Part shown: piece by piece, positions 36,001-41,962 of the stretch | Layout of the letters: every line of letters starts with the position of its first letter | Numbering within the stretch: position 1 is the stretch's first letter | Origin: Aplectana chamaeleonis | Lineage: Eukaryota > Nematoda > Chromadorea > Rhabditida > Cosmocercidae | Length of the DNA: 64,000 nucleotides | Assembly (NCBI GenBank): GCA_029168955.1 | Contig: JAPDOI010000368.1 | Span: 434,001 to 498,000 of the forward strand | Reading direction: 5' to 3' | Notes under the pieces: generated by a model | The model's database searches: none | What the model saw: only the letters and a program-made list of their open reading frames with translations | What the model was told of the DNA's origin: nothing | Program-made: the position numbers and the translations under genes

Positions 36001-39000
36001 AACATCGAATCAATCAGACTTTTCGCGAGTACCTGTGCAAAGCTTTATATTCAAGAAACTTTGCCAGCACTGCGAGCAGAAAATTGTTTTCGGTTACATA
36101 AAATCTCAGAAGATTCTCCGTTTCAGCTATCCTATTGAAGAAACCCTGCGGATCAAAGCGGCTACAGAACTTACAAGCATTGAAAAGGCGAAATTTGCAA
36201 GGTTCCTTTGAACGTGGGTGCGAGATATGGCGCTGCATAGAATAATTTCGATTCTTCGAGCTATTCTGATATTTTTTTCAGGGAAAAATGGTTCTGGCTG
36301 TTTTTGGCACCAAACATTACGTAAGGGGCAAGGTTCCCACAATTGATGAATAAGTAGATTCCTGTCCAACCACAGAAGTGCTGATACTTCGGAAAAATCA
36401 AATAAAAACTCGATAACTTTTGCATTTTAAAGAAATCACGGAATCCTACTTTCTCATCGGATTTTTTCTTCAACCTACCGCAATGCATGAAAAAATGCAC
36501 AGTTGAAAGTATTCTGATCATGGAGAGAAAAATAGATTCATTCAAAAAAAAATCGCTATTGTTTGAAGCACCAGTCTACTGGGGAGGCTACTCAGACAGT
36601 AGGTGCGGGCGGATCGCTGGCATTTGGCGGGCGGATCGACATCCCCCCGCCACCCGCCCGCCACTAGCCAGCGATCGGCCCGGCAGTAGTCAGCGATCCG
36701 CCCGGCAGTAGCCAGCGATGCGCCCGGCAGTAGCTAGCGATCCGCCCGGCAGTAGCCAGCGATCCGCCCTCGATGCCTCATTTGGGTTATTCCGATATTT
36801 CCCACCACAGTCTCCGTGTGCGGGACCACCCCCCCCTAGCCGTTGGACCATCCCCTCAGCTGCTAAAAATTATTCTCCGGCCTCTAAAAGATCCTTCGAG
36901 GCCGATCAGGATCGGCCTCGAAACGCCGACTCATTCAATGCGATGGAGCGCCTTTTATACCCTTCAGTTTACTTAGGGGCTGAGCAGAGTGCCACCGCGG
37001 CGCGGCGCGGTCTGATGATGGAGAGGCGTATTGATAGATCGCCGCGATCTATCAATACGGCTCTCAATCATCAGGCCGCGCCGCGGTGGCACTCTGCTCA
37101 GCCCCTTACTCTGCGCATGATCCTGATACCAGGAGAGAACTCGTCAATGATTGACAAGTTTCAGCTTGTAAAATTTGAGCGGGCGGATCGCTGGCTAACA
37201 AGGCAGTGGCGGGCGGATCGCTGGCTATCAAAGCTCTGGCGGGCGGATCGCTGGCAGGTTGCGGGCGGATCGCTGCATCTCATAGCTCAGCGGGCGGATC
37301 GCTGGCTACCAAAGCCCTTGCGGGCGGATCGCTGGCAGGTTGCGGGCGGATCGCCGCTTTAGAGCTTGCCGGCGATCCGCCCGCTAGCGTGATCAAGTTT
37401 CCCATGTGCCGCTATCCGCCCGCAAAAACGCAGCGATCCGCCCGCCAAAACGCAGCGATGCGCCCGCCGAGGCCACGATGAGCAGCGATCCGCCCGCAAC
37501 TTCCCGGCGTACCGCCCGGAGAGGCCTTTATTGCCAGCGGTCAGTTCGCACCTGTTGTCTGAGTAGGGACATTGAGCGCGTACACACATGTGCGATGAAT
37601 GATGGGGATTTGGATATTCAGAGCATTCTACTGCACTTATCTGAGCCAAATTCCGGTCCGCGACTGCGTCTCGACACACTTTGCGGCCGCGCGCTTTGGG
37701 TCAGAAGCGTTTCCGGCGCCAAAGCCGCCCAGCTGTGGGTGCTGGCCATCGTGTATCAACACCACTGAGGAGGCGGGAGAAACGGGGAGGAGCGAGGTTC
37801 CTGATTGGACGCAACACGGGACTCGTGTTGCGTCCAATCAGGAACCTCGCTCCCCCCCCCCGTTTCTCCCGCCTCCTCGGGGGTGTTGGTACACGATGGC
37901 CACCACCCCCGAGCTGTTGACTCTAGGTGGGTTTCGGAAACTGGAAACTAAAAAACATTGAAGAAAACTATATAGAAAATCCACAACGATTCGGCTTTGG
38001 CGCTGGGACTCGTGCGCGTGCGGGCGCAAAGCGTGTTGGGACGCAATTTCGGACCAGAATTTGGCCCAGAGAAGCACAGTACTCTACCACGCAGCACAAT
38101 TTAACCGGGTCCATCGCGGACGTGTGCGAGCCTGTGCTGCGTCTCCCTCTGCTCACACTCTCTCGCTGACTCTCCACGCGCTCCCCTAACATAAGCGAAG
38201 CAAGGTAGATGTCGCCCGGAGATGGGGAGTTCAGTCCTTATTGCAGTGAAATTCCGGTCCGCAGTAACGAACAACCACTGTTGCGTTACGCGATAAAATC
38301 GAAATTGTCCTGGGACCACAATGTTTTCTCTTCGCGTAGCGCTACGCAATAGCGCTTGTCCCCAATATCGAACCGGGATGTCGTTCTGATAACAGCAGTA
38401 CATGGCAAAACGCGCTGCTATCATCAGCCTTCGACCACCCAGGCCTCAGGCGGCGTTCAGAGATCATTCGCGGCGGGAAGCGACGTTTTAGTTAGCTGGC
38501 GTGTCGGAGCCCGAAACATCCCGTAGAGGTCCGCAAGTCCACCGAAGGTGGACAGGCGGACCTCTACGGGATGTTGCGGGGTGACGTCGCGTTGCGTCGT
38601 CGTTAGGTCTTCACAGTCAGTGGTGAGGCTCCATACATTCGGAATGACGTGTGATTTGCATTTGATGTCATTCGCCTTTGAACGCAATGCGACACAGAGA
38701 AGCGTCACTCACTTCCTACAATGCGGAACACGCTACTGAAATTTCAGGGTTCCGCATTTTTTTCTTCCTCTGATGTATATACGAGCATTTAAAAGATTGT
38801 AAAAAAACATTTGCTAGGTATTTGAAAAAATACCTAGCAAATGTTTTTGACGTCTGTGACTTCAAGCGGGTTTGAATTATTAGTTGCACGGAACCTTCAC
38901 AACTTTCCCGTTTCACCCAACCTATTTACAGAACGAGCAGGGTGATAGCCAGTTTTGCCGGTTCATAGTTTCATGGAAAGCCCTGGTCGAAGAGAAGAAC

Positions 39001-41913
39001 TCCGTCGATGACATTGCCAAAGTTTGCCGCGTGGATTCTGCAGTCTAGCGTACGCGCCATACTGCAGACCAGTGAATTAGAGCGCTTTTGCGGTGCTATT
39101 TATTCGAAGTTTTTTCCTCCATAATCACTGCAAAGAACTCTTCTTATTCTATTACACTTCCCATTACGAAATCGCTTATGCTATTTTTACCGGGTTTTAC
39201 AAAGTTAACCAAAAAAATCAGGGAGATGTCCAATTGCGGCAGTGGTCCTGTCAATTCCGCAGCTTTCCGCCGGTGTACAACTAGGAATGCTATGTAACCT
39301 GGGGGGGGGGGCACTGACAAGGGAACCACAATAAGTCATAGTGACCATTCCGAATGAAATGTACTTTTCTAGATCCATTTTCGGACGGAAAGTTCGAATA
39401 TGCCCATCGCAGCTGCCTAGACCCACTCTGAAAAAAAGTTATAGGCACTTTTTCTCTTATTTTCGTACTTATTGTACCCTCCAAAAAGCGCATTATTTTT
39501 ACGAAAATCTGGAAACGGACCTCATAATAGTGTTCAGCGCCCAAAACTACCCCACTAAGCAAAGTTAGGTTGGAGGAACATTTTCCAAACTTTGCGCAGA
39601 CTGACAGCGTTTTGGACTATACGGATTTTCGGTTGGGCGTTTATTTATACCAATTAGAGGGCTCTCGACGCGTTTTAAAAAAAATATTCCAGATTTGACT
39701 AAAAATTCGCTCTGGAGGGTTATTTGGGGTGCTGATCACGAATCTGAGGTTCATTTATCGACTTTCCGAAGTTTTCGACTGTATTCGTTCCCAGATTCCC
39801 ATCGGGGGAGAATTTGATGGCAAATCGCGACTTTTGACGATTTCCGGAGTGCTTCTAAAGAATATGCACAAGTTATTGCTCTAGTGGTTATTTGGAGTGC
39901 TGAACACGAATCTGATGTCGGTTTATCGATTTTTGGCAGCTTACGGTAGATTAGGGTGGGTATACGGTAGTTTGGTCAAAGTCTCAGATTTCTCTCAAAG
40001 TTTCTATGTGGGGGTTATTTGGGGTGCTGAATACGAATTTGATGTCCATTTGTCGATTGTGGGAATATTGAGGTAGGTTTTGCCTCCTAAATGATATATT
40101 ACCTACCGTAACCTACAGTAAACTTTGAAATTTGGGCAATCAAATCCCAGATTCGTGTTCAGCACCCCAGATTACCCCTACATACATGTTTTTAGTAAAA
40201 TCAGAAGAAAAATTTTAAAAACACCCTAAAAATTCCATAGGGGGTACCCTTACCTTGCCGGGAAGTTTTAAAAAACGCTCATAACTTTTTTCGGAGTGGG
40301 TCCAGGCAGCTGCAATGGGCATATTCGAACTTTTCGTCCGAAAATGGTTCTAGAAAAGTACATTTCACTTGGAATGGTCACTATGACTATTGTGGTTCCC
40401 TTGTGAGGCGCGATGCACTTGGCCACGCCCATTTCACCGTGCCGCACTAAAATTGAGCACCTGCCCGAAGCTTCCCTCCCCTGCCAAAATCAGGAGAGTC
40501 ATTGCGGCAAGGAAAAATGGGCGAGGCCAAATCCGATACAACAGTGCCCCCCTAGGCCACATAGTACCCAACTAAGGCCTAATGTGACGATTTCACAAGT
40601 TTCTTTCCGACATATTATTCAATACCTCTTTCCTTTTCCTTAATTGAGCTATTCTTGACAGACTTTTGATAGACTCGAAATATCGTCAGACTCCGGCAGA
40701 ATGACGGTTTCAATTATAAAAAAAACTATAATGAAGTAGGTTTTATGTGAACTTCACAAATCTGCCGCTCGAAGTGAAGAAAAATAGGTTGTTTGATTGA
40801 TGCAAATTATGACTACAGGAAATGTTTCGAAGAAATCAATATTGTTATTCCATTTCAGTTTTTTACCAGTTCCGTTACTTTCCAGAGCTTTTATATTTGC
40901 GTTTAGGGCGACAAAAAAAACGGTTTCGTCTGTTCGTGAAACTCAGTTCAAAGTGCTCCACTTCTGAATCTGAAGAGATGTTCGGAAGAACAAAACAGCA
41001 AAATATTTGGAGACACATTTACTCGTTCCTGCTTTCTCGACATCGAGTCCATATATCCTCTGGGTCCGAACCAAATTTACTCTGTTCCCTCGCGCGCTTG
41101 TGCGGAGCGAGGGTAGAGACAGCGAGAAAGTGTGCGGAGAAGGAGACCCAGCGTACGCGCGCAAGCGCACGCGAAGAACGGAAATAAACTTCACTCGGAA
41201 ACAGAGTGATCACTTTATGGATTCCCACATGAACCATTTTGGACAGGGATCTGAAGAGACGCTACAAAAGGCTATTTTTATGATATGATCGGTATTGTAC
41301 GTGGTGTATTGCGGACATGAGAGAAACAAATGGCAAGAGGTGTCATATAGGGCGTGAGGAAATAAGAAAGTCGATGCACCCCAAATCACGAAAAAACCTC
41401 GCTAAATTCTTATGAAGTGTGCCAATATGGTTGAAAAGAAATTCGAAATGAACTTGCAGTCGGCACAATTCGCCCTAAAGAGTCCTAATGAGTTCCTTGC
41501 TGTGCACTGGCGAAAACTCGGTGCGCATATGTTAATACATGCGTGCACCGAGTTTGCGCCAACGCACAATATGGCACTCAAAGTATCAGTGCGGTCCGTG
41601 CCGAATGTATACATATACTTGTCACATGCAAGAAGTTGATACATGATGATCTCGATGATACTATAATGATCTCGATCCTAGAGACGAAATATGGTTCATA
41701 AAGCTAGCAATAAAGTCTTGAGGCGTCATTCAAAGAACGGAGGCGAACAATTCAAATGAATCTGACTCACTTCATGGCATGTCTCCTCCTTTTAATAATC
41801 TCGCGCCATTGGACACACACACCTTGAGCGGCCCGTAAATCCTTAGGCTCGACGTTTTCCAGGATTTTTTCCGTCATTTCCGGCGGGAGGTTAGCGTAGG
41901 AGATTGCCTCCAT
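14943..41913 (-). CDS. F-box protein gene, five exons, about 27 kb
   Basis: F-box proteins recruit substrates to SCF ubiquitin ligases by binding Skp1. Five minus-strand exons join in frame: 41913-41771, 31585-31498, 16572-16420, 15183-15102 and 15046-14943. Together they make 570 nt, or 189 residues plus a stop. Residues 5-45 form the F-box (ANLPPEMTEKILENVEPKDL, then VCVQWREII, a clear match to the LP-x-E-hydrophobic...DL...V-C-x-x-W pattern). The remainder (for example LFDTMWIFAPKKLTICATKN and IDSVTSLLDCMRQIHELKYI) reads like the divergent C-terminal region of nematode F-box proteins. All splice phases agree (2, 0, 0, 1), with acceptors TTTCAG, TTTTCAG and TTTTTGCAG and donors GTGAGT, GTGCGT, GTCAGT and GTAAGG. 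It is shorter than the roughly 300 residues usual in this group, so exons may be missing. The introns hold all the transposons from 15.7 to 41.2 kb. Confidence 0.6.
15102..15183 (-). CDS. F-box gene exon 4
   Basis: 82 nt between a textbook acceptor (ATATTTTTTTTGCAG) and donor (TCG|GTAAGG). The frame gives 27 residues, including YESACDIDALALVSRAPHCA, and leaves one base for exon 5. Confidence 0.68.
15350..15670. repeat. Degenerate TCGAAAA/TTCGAC array
   Basis: AT-rich sequence built from imperfect, irregularly spaced TCGAAAA, TTTTCGA and ATAAGTC words, with no fixed period. Comparable loosely repetitive tracts with other words lie at 4350-4620, 6410-6580 and 55240-55780. It lies in intron 3 of the F-box gene model. 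Confidence 0.5.
15736..16018. repeat. TACTGTGC MITE, copy 2
   Basis: A 283-bp copy with both termini (TACTGTGCTTCTCTGGGCC and ...GAGAAGCACAGTA), flanked by TA-rich sequence. It lies in an intron of the F-box gene model. Confidence 0.9.
16420..16572 (-). CDS. F-box gene exon 3
   Basis: 153 nt (51 codons, phase 0 at both ends) lie between the acceptor CTGCTTTTCAG and the donor ATG|GTCAGT. The frame includes VEGYENLFDTMWIFAPKKLT and LEGIPDWWFDSIRM, rich in Trp and hydrophobics. The opposite strand is also open here (about 115 codons) with a plausible acceptor. I prefer the minus strand because it joins in phase with the exons on either side. Confidence 0.62.
17666..17670. repeat. Target site duplication GAAGG, left
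   Basis: The five bases before the 5' LTR are GAAGG, and the same five follow the 3' LTR at 29013-29017. A duplication of about 5 bp is usual for Bel/Pao integration. Confidence 0.9.
17671..18568 (+). repeat. 5' LTR
   Basis: 898 bp, starting TGTCGTGACTTCCG and ending CACGTCGCGACA. Compared by eye, it matches 28115-29012 throughout. It contains an intron-like segment, from the donor CTCAG|GTAACC near 18015 to the acceptor TTTATTTCAG near 18187. Frames of 60-130 codons within it recur in the 3' LTR and are not supported as genes. Confidence 0.95.
18569..18582 (+). other. Primer binding site, tRNA-Gly(GCC)
   Basis: TGGTGCATCGGCCG directly follows the 5' LTR. It is the exact complement of the 3' end (CGGCCGATGCA plus CCA) of nematode tRNA-Gly(GCC), as I know that sequence. 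The 14-nt match and its zero spacing from the LTR support it as the minus-strand primer site. Confidence 0.8.
18701..19170 (+). other. Putative leader intron of retrotransposon RNA
   Basis: A consensus donor (GCTAG|GTAAGT) at 18701 and an acceptor (CTCTTTACAG) at 19170 bracket 470 bp of non-coding, GC-rich leader ending 42 bases before the gag start. Removal would shorten the leader in a spliced message. The unspliced form would presumably be the genome. This is inferred from signals alone. Confidence 0.45.
19213..21669 (+). CDS. gag: Bel/Pao Gag with aspartic protease
   Basis: An 818-residue polyprotein that would assemble the particle and process it. An N-terminal helical region (1-110) and a Gln/Pro-rich linker lead to a capsid-like domain of the DUF1759 type (about 195-350; KLTLEPFSGDITHFRRFWCA). 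Three zinc knuckles follow, at C407-C410-H415-C420, C439-C442-H447-C452 and C457-C460-H464/465-C469. Then comes an Arg/Ser-rich tract (about 475-570) and a retroviral-type protease with the catalytic LLLDSGA at D642. The block PDILIGIDHFWDIV downstream is typical of the group. The start is the first ATG after a leader acceptor. The frame is intact and overlaps pol by about 250 bases. Confidence 0.92.
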   Translation: MTSIGILKTDLTRAIIALEVAKGTIPTHLLQPFDTRVEDKRRCLEDRKRAIESHLAAIRVALRHVQERRQLLLSYVGESSNPSEDGEAYANFVHESRVDDVLLEAQSLMTTLNENLNTTNMLIESCRQTAMTDVTLNTTVREESNEQVAATSSVNQQPAMSAFSQPPNTAFSYPTGFPGGMGGCATPPQQQPYSPLQLAKLTLEPFSGDITHFRRFWCAFEIAVHNNSAIAPAHKFLYLQNLLKGEAQVVLQDLDPDECDYYALVKAFKARYDRPHKTRVTLHQQLQQIPPASNVGTDLRKTWFRVKGILQGLNKYENFRNVLPVLDAVKNKFPAEIRQKLHDLEFQSDADFDMDQVMQKLDRIIASKEKYDDSVALSDSISVNIQHPQRSTSRSKSPTGRNSPVECCFCKSPNHRSMQCYLDVPVSVRRNIVQLRDLCWKCLSGSHRSRDCNSSACRVCGGDHHVLLCRHNMQGPRDRRVSSSERYEHSDRRSRDRQRHRSPSDRYSSRSPVRRDDRTRESSRSSPSRSSSRDRYQSGRPYQSNRPYGIRPQSPSRVSIHSPVRERSNSPNLRRNSPYPAQYHVLPSDEEAEQLQMLYSTISNIGSSTVVPRKSHPSLMLVTARAMNCVTERLEDVILLLDSGAQKSFICSGTAQRLGLQSTDSKPRTFVGFGGCQTTEVSGIVQVSLVDLLDRYFSVELTTKDVLTFAQHPPYLSDDDVEFIHRHELGLPSCGSEPVLPDILIGIDHFWDIVSAETPICLPSGMVLSHSRFGTVVSGTQDFRQRLQQVWKPPLSTPSETPILTTTQQSSAFGRSTQ
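21549..25118 (+). CDS. pol: Bel/Pao Pol: RT, RNase H, integrase
   Basis: This frame is open from 21411 (numbering from there) but reads as Pol only from about 21550, one base back relative to gag. The RT has LLIADVEKAFHQIHL (D251) and TYVDNVILGA (Y329-N332), so the usual second aspartate of the YxDD box is Asn. RNase H has FGDAS (D500), PRAELLAA (E543) and FSDSQIVLHW (D573). The integrase has a His/Cys zinc region (about 807-853, ending CVICKK). Its core carries D889 (VDYLGP), D952 (YSDNSTTF) and E1003 (GGFYERM), spaced 62 and 50 residues apart. A DUF5641-like C terminus follows (WDLWHSDYLAALRDRHQVR). Expression needs either -1 frameshifting, for which I see no canonical slippery heptamer, or splicing to an acceptor at 21547. 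The frame is complete to 25118. Confidence 0.9.
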   Translation, partial: YPGFSAAPPASLETPVIHPVRDPDLDDDAAVQRLWSLDSIGIFDDHDPKADCKLDKEILQNFYNTSYFDNNVLYVQFPWKTRFPDLADNKQVAYSRLLAQFQSLSKKLEAWSRYAQTTEDHITTGIVEEVQENVFDNSRVYYIPHQAVYKESSSTTKLRVVFDASSKRTGTHSLNDCLHQGPTLLPELTGILLRARLHRYLLIADVEKAFHQIHLQLSQRDATRFLWLKDPSKPPSPHNLRFLRFTRIPFGVNASPFLLAASIQFYLRLSATPLNDEIEKNTYVDNVILGAASQEEAKQKYQLAKDVFDSMHMNLREFVCNSEAVNSSIPTQDRATNSAQVSLLGIPWLTTRDSLRVQIRTADIKVSSKRTALRALASTYDPLGLLTPFLAPFKVFLQDLWIKQLGWDTPLDQADLQRWMNLLEDLRHPAPPIPRLVLPTSNLPRSLELCVFGDASQRLYACCAYLVCRSSDSTTSRLVMAKSRLNDIKPMTIPRAELLAALISVNLAKYLVKHLELPISVIHFFSDSQIVLHWIHSTKPFKTFVGNRVKSIRDAVAEFESRTITVKFHYVASNNNPADCATRGLASNDAQNHMWWTGPPFLLTPLEQWPDNNLDFTIPPTTGEDVQKEYSEVNVIAEGKFRSVLPFLVTNRYMKLVYITIFILRFIRRRIFDRVSLNSRIKLVRKLPLVASITPYGQVEVSDVHTAEKMLVLAHYRESEPQLERLYLHRFNATRAIDGVIRCPARVGPFETAPMLLVPSHQLTHLVIMYYHVKSRHSGAHSTMVNLRKHFFLPSSRTTVPKVLQTCVICKKFNGHAYRYPEMPRLPRERVTRSKPFQNVGVDYLGPLACREPLQQTRKVWVCLFTCMSTRAVHLELVLDNTAQEFILAFRRFLARRGTPKIVYSDNSTTFHAGEDAITKVIYAKKNWQPIWDFCVDHRITWKFITPLSQWKGGFYERMVALFKNAFKKSVGRAILPLSHLETAISEIEAIINSRPITPFRQGTPFAHVLRPVDFISPEVEIQLPPFEPTLDDLDDASHRLTRWYKETIRVLNAFWDLWHSDYLAALRDRHQVRIRQAKYSKSTPEVGDVVLVYDEKLSRGQWPYGVIVKIHYGKDNCARTADVRMANGKTLARSLSHLYPLEVRAAFADVIRNLPTQENSTATTPPAVNPRVQPRRAAKTAHKFITYH
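25163..25807 (+). CDS. Putative spliced ORF between pol and ORF3
   Basis: Two segments look like exons. 25163-25419 follows the acceptor TATCGTTTAG and ends at the donor GGTCAG|GTACCC. 25535-25807 follows the acceptor CCCGTTCGCAG and ends at a TAG. The frame of the first (IDYDDFPVLTLTSSVNVLQR, 85 codons) continues without a stop into the second (90 codons; a hydrophobic stretch WPVPFILSVLSHCLIAF near the end). The 115-bp gap has normal intron size. There is no in-frame ATG in the first exon, so a 5' exon from elsewhere, perhaps the leader or gag start, would be needed. I recognise no domain. An env relic is possible but unsupported beyond the one hydrophobic segment. Confidence 0.4.
25808..26277 (+). 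other. AT-rich spacer before ORF3
   Basis: Non-coding, AT-rich sequence with CGCGTT words every few tens of bases (26016, 26033, 26052, 26119). It ends in a pyrimidine-rich acceptor just before the ORF3 start. Probably intron or leader of the subgenomic RNA. Confidence 0.5.
26278..27509 (+). CDS. ORF3: spliced zinc-knuckle, nucleocapsid-like protein
   Basis: Two exons, 26278-27080 and 27215-27509, are joined across a 134-bp intron (ACA|GTAAGT ... CTAATTACAG). The split Gln codon keeps the frame open to a TGA, for about 365 residues. Residues 1-150 are basic and rich in Pro, Ser and Arg. Three zinc knuckles follow, starting near C155: CFFCGQKHYSSQC, a linker of about 18 residues, CFKCGHQHSEAEC, a short linker, then CRACNSTQHHTAFC. 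That spacing copies the Gag knuckle trio. Exon 2 adds an acidic patch (EPLSDEEP) and an Arg/Gly stretch (HRRGRLGGRR). An acceptor (GGGTAATTGCAG near 26248) lies just before the ATG, so a spliced subgenomic message is likely. A nucleic-acid-binding role is inferred. It could be a duplicated nucleocapsid domain. Confidence 0.7.
27510..28114 (+). other. 3' non-coding region of the retrotransposon
   Basis: A further acceptor-like TGTATTTACAG lies at 27567, and frames up to about 100 codons follow without recognisable content. Purine-rich stretches (AAGTGAGGGAG near 28053, GTAGGGTAGGTAGGA near 28025) lie 50-90 bases before the 3' LTR. The bases touching the LTR are CGTGGCCCCCAG, which is not a polypurine tract. 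Confidence 0.6.
28115..29012 (+). repeat. 3' LTR
   Basis: 898 bp matching the 5' LTR at every position I compared. It is followed by GAAGG (29013-29017), the right copy of the target duplication. Confidence 0.95.
29246..29744. mobile_element. 0.5-kb element with about 95-bp TIRs
   Basis: The left arm ACGGCGGGTAGCCGCGTCGA onward is matched in inverse by the right arm ending GCGTCGAATCC...CGGCTAGCCGCCGT. The matching includes blocks around GGGGTGGCGCC and GCAGCATTTC. The interior is AT-rich and has no recognisable protein. It lies about 230 bp beyond the LTR element, in the same intron. Confidence 0.75.
30153..30715. repeat. Hairpin MITE holding a tandem run of hairpins
   Basis: The outer arms GGGCCGGTTAGAGTCCCGCC and the imperfect complement ending GCGGCGGGACTCTATTCGGC enclose three palindromic units. 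Each unit is built from GC-rich arms such as GCCGCCGGGCGACGCGGCAC and its complement. Junctions TTAGGCGTCGTTTATACTCC fall at 30341 and 30480, so the spacing is 139 bp. Open frames of up to 145 codons here are by-products of GC richness. Confidence 0.8.
31498..31585 (-). CDS. F-box gene exon 2
   Basis: 88 nt between the acceptor AGAGTGTTTCAG and the donor TTCGAG|GTGCGT. The first base completes the Lys codon split at the end of exon 1. The remaining 29 codons read RVKEIYISDDQDTAVTLTIT and on to HLSPSFE. Phase 0 at its end fits exon 3. A frame continues past the donor, and a 34-nt gap then ends at TTTCCATAG, so a further short exon just downstream cannot be excluded. Confidence 0.6.
31729..33022. 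mobile_element. 1.3-kb foldback element of the TTAA MITE family
   Basis: The left end (AGGCAGTGCTCACGAT) and right end (ATAAACACTGCCT, followed by TTAA) are diverged copies of the family termini. Long arms follow: blocks such as ACAAAACGTCAAACCAAACG (about 31899) recur inverted near 32885, and the left arm at 32090-32200 matches 32600-32720 inverted. Only about 300 bp in the middle are unpaired. A related half-copy lies at 49650-50025. It is in intron 1 of the F-box gene model. Confidence 0.75.
33030..34860. other. No gene recognised, intronic AT-rich DNA
   Basis: AT-rich sequence with frames up to 147 codons that have low-complexity composition (Phe, Lys, Asn, Ser) and no motif. A purine/GT-rich tract with CACACGCACACG lies near 33100. 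Nothing here is supported as a gene. Confidence 0.5.
35028..35763 (+). pseudogene. Mariner transposase remnant, C-terminal part
   Basis: The start MPTKYRKGTV is a decayed version of the N terminus seen in copy 1. After the inserted hairpin the frame resumes with MVATKNICDLCPNVLDA. It then jumps to the C-terminal third (PHSPHSPDVAPSYFLLF, GGKTLENVDDIQNAVSRHF, KWQKVIDNDWEYI), which includes the last catalytic Asp block of DD34D transposases. The DNA between the first HTH and this block, including the first two catalytic aspartates, is missing. The frame ends at a TAA at 35761. Confidence 0.8.
35055..35345. repeat. Hairpin MITE inside mariner copy 2
   Basis: Inverted arms of about 130 bp: GCTGAGTTGAAGCAGGCGCG at the left pairs with CGCCCGCTTCAACTCAGC at the right. 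The outer bases GGTACCGTC / GACGGTAC also pair. A central block CAGCCTACTGCCCATATTCC pairs with GGAATATGGGCAGCAGAC. Confidence 0.75.
35808..35931. repeat. 124-bp ACTCTGT MITE, copy 1
   Basis: Starts ACTCTGTTCCCTCGCGCGCT and ends ...ACAGAGT, with GC-rich interior repeats ACGCACGCTAACGCACGCG. A second copy (41079-41207) shares most bases and about 20 bp of upstream flank. Confidence 0.75.
36589..37565. mobile_element. Satellite-bearing TIR element
   Basis: The termini TACTCAGACAGTAGGTGCGG and CGCACCTGTTGTCTGAGTA are inverted repeats edged by TA. Inside are arrays of GGCGGGCGGATCGCTGG-type units in both orientations (36600-36770 and 37180-37500), with a separate 136-bp hairpin between them. No protein is encoded; frames up to 214 codons are Arg/Trp-rich read-through of the repeats. 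Confidence 0.75.
36973..37108. repeat. 136-bp hairpin MITE, nested
   Basis: A near-perfect palindrome: TTAGGGGCTGAGCAGAGTGC pairs with GCACTCTGCTCAGCCCCTTA at the far end, with the apex at GATCGCCGCGATC. It is the same size as the hairpins at 7522 and 49173 but unrelated in sequence. Confidence 0.85.
37629..38081. repeat. TACTGTGC MITE, copy 3, with insertion
   Basis: Outer arms match the family. The central 173 bp (37737-37909) are a separate palindrome, GGCGGGAGAAACGGGGAGGA ... complement, with the apex near CAACACGGGACTCGTGTTG. The copy is therefore longer (453 bp) than the usual 282-287. Confidence 0.85.
38515..38575. repeat. 61-bp hairpin
   Basis: AACATCCCGTAGAGGTCCGC pairs without mismatch with GCGGACCTCTACGGGATGTT. 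A second stem, GTCCACC-GAA-GGTGGAC, forms the apex. Possibly the core of a larger inverted repeat at 38440-38720. Confidence 0.85.
38803..38847. repeat. 45-bp hairpin
   Basis: ACATTTGCTAGGTATTT and its perfect complement AAATACCTAGCAAATGT are separated by only a few bases, and the A and T runs outside also pair. Confidence 0.85.
39318..40403. mobile_element. 1.1-kb TIR element with TGA duplication
   Basis: The ends CAAGGGAACCACAATA and TATTGTGGTTCCCTTG are inverted repeats, and homology extends about 120 bp inward with mismatches (for example GCAGCTGCCTAGACCCACTC). TGA flanks both sides (39315-39317, 40404-40406). Inside, a block of about 50 bp around GGTTATTTGGGGTGCTGA is repeated three times (39717, 39886, 40013) and once inverted (about 40165). 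No protein is seen. Confidence 0.7.
41079..41207. repeat. ACTCTGT MITE, copy 2
   Basis: A 129-bp relative of 35808-35931 with the same ACTCTGTTCCCTCGCGCGCT start, GAGCGAGGGTAGAGACAGCG interior and ACAGAGT end. Confidence 0.75.
41461..41603. repeat. 143-bp hairpin MITE
   Basis: Arms CGGCACAATTCGCC... and ...GGTCCGTGCCG pair imperfectly. The apex carries ACTCGGTGCGCAT / ATGCGTGCACCGAGT, the same ACTCGGTGC / GCACCGAGT apex as the hairpins at 7522 and 49173. Confidence 0.75.
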
Positions 41914-41962
41914 CACGGCTTCGGAGCGACCCTCTCGGGGCTGATTGGGTAGGAATCTTTGA
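41771..41962 (-). CDS. F-box gene exon 1
   Basis: The exon begins after GTGATTTCAG and has a 49-nt untranslated part, then ATG at 41913. Its 47 codons encode the F-box (see the gene entry). It ends at the strong donor ATGAA|GTGAGT. Because the F-box sits right after the ATG and the upstream signal is a clean TTTCAG, this could be a spliced-leader trans-splice site rather than an intron end. The frame upstream is open but reads like intron. Confidence 0.75.

Noticed and set aside
36718..37362. 214-codon ORF
   Set aside because: Runs through palindromes and GGCGGGCGG satellite units; Arg, Trp and Ala repeats only.
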